Source: Saccharopolyspora indica
Lineage (GTDB): Bacteria; Actinomycetota; Actinomycetes; Mycobacteriales; Pseudonocardiaceae
DNA: 54,682 nucleotides
Reading direction: 5' to 3'
NCBI RefSeq assembly: GCF_027853965.1
Contig: NZ_JAQGLB010000033.1
Span: 1 to 54,682 of the forward strand
Part shown: in pieces, positions 49,179-54,682 of the stretch
Layout of the letters: each line of letters starts with the position of its first letter
How positions within the stretch are numbered: position 1 is the stretch's first letter
The notes under the pieces: model-generated
Seen by the model: only the letters and a program-made list of their open reading frames with translations
Database searches by the model: none
What the model was told of the DNA's origin: nothing
Program-made: the position numbers and the translations under genes

Positions 49179-49988
49179 TCACCCGGCGGGCAGGACGCCG
49201 ACGGCGGCGTAGCTGTTGGTGAGAGCGGCGGCTTCGGGATCGACGGGGTCGTCCGGGCGCCACTCCGGGAGCAGGACCAGGCCGGGGTCGACGAGCTCGT
49301 AGCCGGCGAGCAGCTCGGCGATGTGGTCGCGGCTGCGCAGCGTGCCGGGCGTGGAGGTGCGGTTGTAGATCGCGTGAGCCCCGTTGAGCTGGTCGTCGGT
49401 GAAGGTCACCGGGGACAGGTGCGACAGCGCCAGGTAGCTGCCCGGCGCGCAGGCCGCGCGGTAGCGGCGCACGATCTCCGACGGGTCGTCCTCGTCGGCC
49501 ACGAAGTGCAGGATCGCAACGGCCAGCACGCCGACGGGGCGGCTGAAGTCCAGCAGCCCGGCGACTCCCGGAGCGCTCAGCACGGCTTCGGGATCGCGGA
49601 TGTCGGCCTGCGTGATGCTCACCCGCGGGGTGCCGTCGAGCAGCGCTTCGGCGTGCGCGACCGCGACCGGCTCACGGTCCACGTAGGCGACACGAGCCGC
49701 GGGAGCGGTTTCCTGGGCGATCTCGTGCACGTTGCCGACAGTCGGGATGCCCGACCCGAGGTCGAGGAACTGGTCCACGCCCTGCGCGACCATGAAACGC
49801 ACTGCGCGCCCGAGGAAGGCGCGGTTGGCGTAGGCCCACTGCCGAGCGCTGGGCACGACCTTGAGGAACCGCTCGGCGGTCTCCCGGTCGACCGCGAAGT
49901 TCGCGTTGCCGCCGAGGTAGTAGTCGTACATCCGAGCCGCGTTCGGCGATTCGATGTCGAAACCCGGATCGGCCTCGTGCTCTGCCAC
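49179..49988 (-). CDS. SAM-dependent methyltransferase, DUF574 family
   Basis: A 269-aa member of the same family as the gene at 141-956. The hallmark MYDYYLGGNANFAVDRET is near residue 19, and SAM motif I, FLDLGSGIPTVG, is near 74. GTG 49988 is chosen because it gives the standard family N-terminus (VAEHEADPGFDIESPNAARMYDY region) and lies below a hairpin. The upstream frame, to 50096, runs through that hairpin. Substrate unknown. Confidence 0.88.
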   Translation of the reverse strand: MAEHEADPGFDIESPNAARMYDYYLGGNANFAVDRETAERFLKVVPSARQWAYANRAFLGRAVRFMVAQGVDQFLDLGSGIPTVGNVHEIAQETAPAARVAYVDREPVAVAHAEALLDGTPRVSITQADIRDPEAVLSAPGVAGLLDFSRPVGVLAVAILHFVADEDDPSEIVRRYRAACAPGSYLALSHLSPVTFTDDQLNGAHAIYNRTSTPGTLRSRDHIAELLAGYELVDPGLVLLPEWRPDDPVDPEAAALTNSYAAVGVLPAG

Positions 49989-50040
49989 CCGAGCATGATC
50001 GTCGAATCCCCGGCCACCGGGCAAGAGCCGGTCGCCGCAC

Positions 50041-50078
50041 GCGCGGGCCCCGACGCCGCTCGGCGCCGGGGCCCGTGG
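50041..50078 (-). terminator. hairpin between secreted protein gene and DUF574 gene
   Basis: CGGGCCCCG...CGGGGCCCG with an inner GCCG/CGGC pairing follows the stop (50093) of the small secreted protein on the minus strand. It separates that gene from the methyltransferase gene. Confidence 0.65.
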
Positions 50079-50092
50079 TGGAAGGCGATTGC

Positions 50093-50482
50093 TCACTGCA
50101 CGTAGAACGCCTTCGCTTCGCTGGTGACTTCGCGCTGGATCCAGCCCGGACCCGCGATGTCGACGTGCACCTTCTCATCGGTCGGCTGGTACGTCGCGCA
50201 CGGCTTGTTGATGAAGAAGACGTACCGGCCGGTGTCGTTCTGGAAATTCCTGATGGCCGTGACGGATCGGTCGTCCTGGGTGCGAGCCGGGAGGTCGTAG
50301 CAGCGGCCCGGTGCCGGGTTCTCGATGGTGGTCCGCTGGGTTTCGGCGGGGGCGAACGTGGTGGTGAGGGTTTCCACGTCGTAGCTGATGGTGCCCGCGG
50401 CTGCGGTGGCCGGAGCGGTGAAGGCCAGTGCACCCGCGAAGGATGCCGCGACGACGAGGGAAGCAGTGGAAAGCCGAGACAC
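50093..50482 (-). CDS. small secreted protein, unknown
   Basis: A 129-aa exported protein. The signal peptide (about 1-29) has the hydrophobic core TASLVVAASFAGALAFTA and cleavage near PATAAA. The mature part is about 100 aa, beta-rich, with two cysteines (in GRCYDLP and KPCATYQP) that could form a disulfide. I do not recognise the family. GAGAGGAACCAACT precedes the GTG at 50482. Confidence 0.75.
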   Translation of the reverse strand: MSRLSTASLVVAASFAGALAFTAPATAAAGTISYDVETLTTTFAPAETQRTTIENPAPGRCYDLPARTQDDRSVTAIRNFQNDTGRYVFFINKPCATYQPTDEKVHVDIAGPGWIQREVTSEAKAFYVQ

Positions 50483-50617
50483 AGTTGGTTCCTCTCTGCA
50501 TTTGAGTACCCGCGATGTGTGCTGCGGGTAGAGATCTACCACGCAGATCAGAACCCCACGCGCTGAAAAATCTTCACGACCAATGAGCGGTCGAGGTCAC
50601 TCGTGAACGCAGTTGTG

Positions 50618-51040
50618 TCAGCGACTGGATGATTCACAAACTCGTTTCAGAGCGGCGGCTTCTTCGTCGACGAAGCGGCGGATCCGGCCGGCCACCAAGG
50701 GAGTCAGCAGGCGGGCGAGACCGCCGGTGAAGTCGATCCGCAAGCGGACTTCGCTGCCCACGCCCGCGCCCCGGATCCAGTGCGAGGCGACCATCCGGCC
50801 GCCTGCGAAGCGGGTGGCCCAGCAGAACGACGAGCCCGGTTCGACCTCGACCACGTCCCACACGGCGGCGGCCACCCCGGGCTGCTTGACCCGGAACCGG
50901 TGCCCGACCCGCAGCTCCCCGTCCAACGCCGCGACCGAGCTGACGGTGGGCGTCCACCCAGGCCAACCGGGCACATCGGCCAGCACGGCCCAAACCTCCT
51001 CCGGCGGCGCGGAGATCGTCACGGTCGTCTCGTGTCGCAT
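50618..51040 (-). CDS. SRPBCC (START-like) family protein
   Basis: A 140-aa helix-grip protein of the polyketide cyclase/SRPBCC superfamily, which binds hydrophobic ligands. The N-terminal ISAPPEEVWAVLADVPGWPGWTPTV pattern and the C-terminal long helix (AGRIRRFVDEEAAALK) are typical. GGAGGTGGCC precedes the ATG at 51040. No biosynthetic cluster is near; the ligand is unknown. Confidence 0.88.
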   Translation of the reverse strand: MRHETTVTISAPPEEVWAVLADVPGWPGWTPTVSSVAALDGELRVGHRFRVKQPGVAAAVWDVVEVEPGSSFCWATRFAGGRMVASHWIRGAGVGSEVRLRIDFTGGLARLLTPLVAGRIRRFVDEEAAALKRVCESSSR

Positions 51041-51180
51041 GGCCACCTCCCGCTAAGCACGCTATCGCCGATCACGACGATGGATGCGGAAAATGGCAAC
51101 TGCGCCCGGAGCGTGGTGGAAAGCTCGAACCCAACCCGGTCGTTCGAGCGGCTGGCTGGCCTGTGACCAGCGCTTTCAGG

Positions 51181-51256
51181 TGGCGCCCCCGGCAGGATTC
51201 GAACCTGCGACACCCGCTTTAGGAGAGCGGTGCTCTATCCCCTGAGCTACGAGGGC
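51181..51256 (-). tRNA. tRNA-Arg (anticodon CCU)
   Basis: On the minus strand, a full cloverleaf runs from GCCCTCG (acceptor 5' arm) through the D-arm AGCTCAGGGGATAGAGC. The anticodon stem-loop is CCGCT-CTCCTAA-AGCGG, and the T-arm is GCAGG-TTCGAAT-CCTGC. The acceptor 3' arm is CGGGGGC, then discriminator G and an encoded CCA (51181-51183). The anticodon CCU reads AGG codons. tRNA genes of this kind are frequent attachment sites for actinomycete integrative elements, but no integrase lies adjacent. Confidence 0.97.
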
Positions 51257-51384
51257 CTGATTGGAGCGTACCTGGCCGGTCGGGGCGGGTTGGCACCGGT
51301 CGGGTTCGCGCCACGCGGCGGGCGGTGCGGGGTTCGTCGCGTATCGTCAGGTGATCGTTACCGTTCGACGCCACCGGGGTGGGT

Positions 51385-53421
51385 ATGGGCAACGAGAACC
51401 ACGGTTCCGCGGGCAACCTCGTGCAGGCCGGGTTGATCAACGGGGACGTTTACATGGCTGGCCCGCGACCGAAGCGGCCGGGGGAGCTGCGCGCCGCGCC
51501 GGAGCACTTCAGCGACCGCGACGGTCCGAAGGCCAACCTAGACCGTCTGCTCGTCGAGCCGCGGGTGAGGCGGGCCGGATTTGCGGTGGTCAGCGGTATC
51601 AGCGGTGTGGGGAAGACCGCGCTCATCGGGCACTGGTCGCACCAGGTTCGGCAGGAGTTCGTGGACGGGCAGATCTGGTTCGACTTCGAACGCGGAAAAT
51701 ACGGCTCGGGCGACGCCGCAGAGCACTGCCTGCGCATGCTCGGTGCACCGGAAGATCAGATTCCGCGGGCGGACGGTGCCAAGGTTGCGATGCTGCGGAC
51801 CTGGACCCAGGACCTGAAGCTACTGATCATCTTCGAGAACGTGGTGGAGCCGTCGGACGTCCTGGAACTGCTGCCCGCGTCCGGTGCGAGCGTCGTGCTG
51901 TGCACGAGCCACCAGGAGGCTGCCGAGCTCGTTGCGCACGGAGCGCAGTTGATCAGATTGGACCCGCTTGAACAGGAGTACGCGCTCGACTACCTGCGGC
52001 GGGACAAACTGCGGGAACGGTTGGATGCCGCGCCCGAAGCCGCGAAGGAACTGGCTGCACGGACGGGTGGGTTTCCCGTCGCGCTCAACGTGATGATCGG
52101 TCTGCTGACCGTCCGGACGTCGTGGACCCTCGCGCGTGCGGTGCAGGAGCTGTCGGAGAAGCGCAGACGGCGGAAGCACTTCCGCAAGGCCTTCGCCGAA
52201 CTGGACTTGGCCGTCGAGCAGCTGACGCTAGCCGCCGCCCGCGTGTACGGGCTACTCGGGCGGGTTGCGCTCGCGCTGCCCGTCGGGGCCGTCGCAGCGT
52301 TAACCGACCTCAGCGAGTTCGACGCCGACTACCATCTCGAAGATTTGCGCAGGTTTTGTCTCGTGGAAGAGAACGATCAGTGCCAGTTCTTGCTGCACGA
52401 CCTCGTGGCCGAGCACGCCGCCGAAACACTCGGCACATCGGACGCGCAATCGGACGACGCGGTCCGGCGTCTCGTCGCCTGGTACCGGCAGCAGGGCGGT
52501 TTCGCCGACCGGATGGTGATGGAGCCGACCCGCCTTCGCGTGGTAGATGACGACCTCCCCGGGGACAATCCGTTCACCGAGAAAACGGCGCTGGAGTGGT
52601 TGCGCAGCGAGCGGGTCAACCTGCTCGGCATGGTTCGGCTCGCGTCCGAAAGCGGTTGGCACGTTGACGTGATCGCGCTCTGCGACGGCCCGCTGTGGGC
52701 GCTGCACAACAAGGACAAGCACTACTCCGACACGCTGTCGGCCTTGGGCGAGGCCATCAAATCCGCTGTGGCGATCGAGGATCCGCTTGCCGAGGCGCGG
52801 ATGCGCAGCCTGCGCGGTCAGCTGCTGGTGGAGTGCGATGAGGTGGCTGAGGCGCTCGATGAGTGCGCGAGGGCCGTGGAGATCGCCGAGCGCACCGGGC
52901 ACCGACGGATCTTGGCCTCTGCGCTGGAGTTCCAGGGCAAGGCGATGCACGCCGACAAAGAATTCGACGCGGCCATCGCGAACTTCTCGCGGGCGTGGCA
53001 GCTCAACAACGAGCTGGGAAAGCAGCGCGGCATGGCGCTCCAGGAATATCTGACCGGCAAATCGCTCATCAAGCTTCGCCGGTACGAGGATGCTCTGGCC
53101 GAGCTGGCCACGGCGGCGGAGCGCATCACCGGGTTTCCCGAGGACACGCAGACGCCCAGCCGGATCAGCGTCGCCACGGCGCGCGCTCACCAGGGGCTCG
53201 GCCAGCACGAACAGGCGATTCCGCTGCTGATCGAGGCGATTCCGGTCATTCGCGAGCAGTCTTCCTTCAACGTGGCAGAACCGCTGGAACTGCTGGCCGA
53301 TTCGCTGACCGCGCTCGGTCGGCCAGGCGCCCGTGAGTGCTTGCAGGAAGCGCTCATCATCTACGAGCAGGCCGTGAGCCCCAAGGCCGAGCGGGTGCGG
53401 CGGAAGCTCAGCGCGGAGTGA
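51385..53421 (+). CDS. NB-ARC/TPR protein with N-terminal amyloid-like motif
   Basis: A 678-aa NLR-like STAND protein. The first 25 residues hold GNLVQAGLINGDVY, like the RHIM/BASS3-type amyloid signalling motifs found on bacterial NLRs. An NB-ARC ATPase follows, with P-loop GISGVGKT (about 71-78). The Walker B is unusual: LLIIFENV, Glu where Asp is common. VVLCTSH is the sensor 1-like motif, and a winged-helix region precedes about six TPR-like helix pairs from about 440 to the end. The start is ATG 51385 or GTG 51379. A defence or signalling role is inferred from the family; the effector partner is not adjacent. Confidence 0.88.
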   Translation: MGNENHGSAGNLVQAGLINGDVYMAGPRPKRPGELRAAPEHFSDRDGPKANLDRLLVEPRVRRAGFAVVSGISGVGKTALIGHWSHQVRQEFVDGQIWFDFERGKYGSGDAAEHCLRMLGAPEDQIPRADGAKVAMLRTWTQDLKLLIIFENVVEPSDVLELLPASGASVVLCTSHQEAAELVAHGAQLIRLDPLEQEYALDYLRRDKLRERLDAAPEAAKELAARTGGFPVALNVMIGLLTVRTSWTLARAVQELSEKRRRRKHFRKAFAELDLAVEQLTLAAARVYGLLGRVALALPVGAVAALTDLSEFDADYHLEDLRRFCLVEENDQCQFLLHDLVAEHAAETLGTSDAQSDDAVRRLVAWYRQQGGFADRMVMEPTRLRVVDDDLPGDNPFTEKTALEWLRSERVNLLGMVRLASESGWHVDVIALCDGPLWALHNKDKHYSDTLSALGEAIKSAVAIEDPLAEARMRSLRGQLLVECDEVAEALDECARAVEIAERTGHRRILASALEFQGKAMHADKEFDAAIANFSRAWQLNNELGKQRGMALQEYLTGKSLIKLRRYEDALAELATAAERITGFPEDTQTPSRISVATARAHQGLGQHEQAIPLLIEAIPVIREQSSFNVAEPLELLADSLTALGRPGARECLQEALIIYEQAVSPKAERVRRKLSAE

Positions 53422-54520
53422 AGAGGTCCACCGGTTCCGGGCGGGCGGGCCACGGCGGTTCGGGTAGCTCCAGCCAGTGGTAGACCAGCTCGCGCAAGCG
53501 CTGTGGGGAGTTGCCCGCGAAGGTGCGGTCGGCGAGCTCGTGGTGGTCCGGGATCGGGGTCGCCGCGTCGATCTGGGCTCGGAGGTCGCCTGCCGGGTCG
53601 AGGCGCTGGGCTCGGTCGCCGAGCAGTGCCATCGGGGAGTCCGGGACCACCTCTGCGTCGCCGAATGCCGCTAGCAGCAGGGGTTTTCCCAGTGCTGCCG
53701 CGTAGAGGGCCAGGGAGCCGTGGTCGCTGATCACCACGTCCGCGGCTACCAGCGCCGCCTGCCACTTCCGCAGGCGGGGGATCAGCAGCAGGTCGTTGCG
53801 CAGGGCCGTGCGGAGCCAGGTTTCGAGCTGGAGCCGCTCGTGCTTCTGCCAGACGTTCGGGTGCAGGGCCAGGGCGATCCGGTGCTCCGGCAGGTCGGCG
53901 GTCAGGAGTTTCGCCAGGTCACCGCGCTTGGCGAACAGCGACTCCGGGCCCCAGGTCGATGCCGCGAGGACCAGCTTGCGGTCATCGGCGAGCGCGCTGC
54001 GGTACTGCTCGCGCATGGGCAGGCTGGCGCGCAGGCGGGCGTAGCAGGGATCGCCGATCACCTCCGCGCGCGGGATCGCCTCCGGGCACTGGTGCTGGAG
54101 CTGGGGGAGCTGGCTCGGGTGCGACAGGCCGACGATCGCCGGGACGACTCGTCCGCCGTGCGTCAGCTGAGGGCGGGAAAGGCCGGAAACCTCAGCCGTG
54201 ACACCGGTTTCGGTGGCTCGCAGCTTGTTGTGACCGGCGCCGTGCGGCAGCGTCAGGACCGGCATCTCGAGCTCGTGCAGCGGGCCGTTGCCGCTGGGCG
54301 AGATGGCGAGGTCGAAGTCCTTGCCGATGGCCGTTTCCCAGTCGACGACCTGGGCGCCGTGCAGGTGCAGCTGCTCGGTGAGGTTCGTCGCGAACTCGGA
54401 TCCGGCCGCCACCGCGAAGCGCGTTTCCACGCGCATGTCGTCGGCCAGCAGCGGGAGCACGTCGAGCAGGCGGTCCAGCGCGGTCAGGGTGCGGACGACG
54501 CCCAGCACCCGCCGCTCCAC
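53408..54520 (-). CDS. GT-B-like glycosyltransferase-fold protein, possibly 5'-incomplete
   Basis: At least 370 aa, of a widespread uncharacterised actinobacterial family that looks like a CDP-glycerol/UDP-GlcNAc-epimerase-type GT-B fold. Family phrases are LPHGAGHNKLRA, GLSRPQLTHGGRVVP, LSHPSQL, LVLAASTWGPESLF, LALHPNVW and VVISDHGSLALYAAALGKP. No catalytic assignment is possible. The GTG at 54520 is the last in-frame start in the window. No in-frame stop was seen in the codons checked just above it, and the tandem repeat farther up has no stop in any minus-strand frame, so the gene may begin beyond the window. The 3' end overlaps the NB-ARC gene by 14 bp. Confidence 0.75.
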   Translation of the reverse strand: MERRVLGVVRTLTALDRLLDVLPLLADDMRVETRFAVAAGSEFATNLTEQLHLHGAQVVDWETAIGKDFDLAISPSGNGPLHELEMPVLTLPHGAGHNKLRATETGVTAEVSGLSRPQLTHGGRVVPAIVGLSHPSQLPQLQHQCPEAIPRAEVIGDPCYARLRASLPMREQYRSALADDRKLVLAASTWGPESLFAKRGDLAKLLTADLPEHRIALALHPNVWQKHERLQLETWLRTALRNDLLLIPRLRKWQAALVAADVVISDHGSLALYAAALGKPLLLAAFGDAEVVPDSPMALLGDRAQRLDPAGDLRAQIDAATPIPDHHELADRTFAGNSPQRLRELVYHWLELPEPPWPARPEPVDLFTPR

Positions 54521-54549
54521 CGGCGCGGAATCCCACCGACCCGCGCGCC

Positions 54550-54682
54550 GGGCTTCCGGGCTTCCGGGCTTCCGGGCTTCCGGGCTTCCGGGCTTCCGGG
54601 CTTCCGGGCTTCCGGGCTTCCGGGCTTCCGGGCTTCCGGGCTTCCGGGCTTCCGGGCTTCCGGGCTTCCGGGCTTCCGGGCT
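54550..54682. repeat. 8-bp tandem repeat (GGGCTTCC)n at window edge
   Basis: About 16.6 perfect copies of an 8-bp unit, continuing past the window end. On the minus strand the unit has no stop in any frame, and since 3 x 8 = 24, every frame encodes a cyclic version of the 8-residue peptide SPEARKPG. It lies immediately upstream of the minus-strand gene start. Confidence 0.95.

Noticed and set aside
141..49988. The two DUF574 methyltransferases as markers of an antibiotic cluster
   Set aside because: They are 48 kb apart, with no polyketide, NRPS, terpene or RiPP genes near either.
51151..51184. An attachment site with an integrated element next to tRNA-Arg
   Set aside because: Only a weak hairpin lies at the tRNA 3' side; no integrase and no repeated tRNA 3' end were seen within the window.
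51019..51213. A short protein containing SQVRILPGAP
   Set aside because: This is the well-known spurious translation of a tRNA T-arm and acceptor; the region is the tRNA-Arg gene.
54550..54682. CRISPR array
   Set aside because: The unit is 8 bp with no spacers, so it is a simple tandem repeat.

Overview
The window is high-GC actinomycete DNA. Codons strongly prefer G or C at the third position, many starts are GTG or TTG, and neighbouring genes often overlap by 4 bp (GTGA/ATGA). Mycothiol-dependent enzyme folds, DUF574-type methyltransferases, PucR/GntR/MarR regulators and actinobacterial hairpin families all point to a Pseudonocardiaceae-like organism such as Saccharopolyspora. That genus is an inference; no rRNA is present. 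One tRNA gene (Arg, CCU) lies at 51.18-51.26 kb. I see no rRNA, CRISPR array, insertion sequence or polyketide/NRPS cluster.

Layout. 0.1-5.5 kb: DUF574 methyltransferase, AlkZ-like DNA glycosylase, DprE2-like reductase, ArsR-like regulator, PEP-mutase-like lyase and dienelactone-hydrolase-like protein. 5.6-17.3 kb: a minus-strand catabolic block. Its upstream operon is NCS1 permease, hydantoinase A-like ATPase and two DUF917 proteins. After a hairpin terminator come GH1 glucosidase, sugar-type MFS carrier, a third and divergent DUF917, a PucR regulator and a CMD/AhpD-like protein. 17.4-25.0 kb: DHA2 exporter, FMN reductase and divergent TetR; an unknown 440-aa protein; two tandemly duplicated alpha/beta hydrolases; MarR with a divergent AhpD-like gene. 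24.3-29.2 kb: a nucleoside-use module (GntR, DeoC, PfkB; divergent nucleoside hydrolase and MFS) around a TGTACA operator. 29.2-32.8 kb: a compositionally distinct island with a ScoMcrA-type restriction endonuclease, a small membrane protein and a GntR regulator. 32.8-44.8 kb: two-component system, secreted lipase, MGMT, XRE-cupin with a divergent FAD enzyme and MFS, a lipoprotein carboxylesterase, a mycothiol-dependent enzyme fold, AraC and an XRE-NACHT-membrane protein. 44.9-51.1 kb: secreted esterase and serine hydrolase, an orphan PycTM-like protein, DUF6506, MarR, a second DUF574 methyltransferase and small proteins. 51.2-54.7 kb: tRNA-Arg, an NB-ARC/TPR protein with an amyloid-like N-terminal motif, a glycosyltransferase-fold protein, and an 8-bp tandem repeat running off the end.

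How genes work together. The NCS1-HyuA-DUF917 operon probably imports and opens a hydantoin-like ring, with PucR as a plausible regulator. The 24-29 kb module probably imports nucleosides, cleaves them and phosphorylates or cleaves the sugar. Proteins of immune type (McrA-like, NACHT, NB-ARC, PycTM-like) are scattered, not arranged as one island.

The most unusual signals are three dispersed non-coding families. (1) A ~105-bp leader repeat occurs just upstream of three start codons, all of winged-helix/HTH proteins. (2) Paired palindromes with the core ATTTCG-NN-CGAAAT occur at three intergenic sites. (3) Three stop-codon-proximal hairpins all present the loop GCCATAGC on the coding strand.
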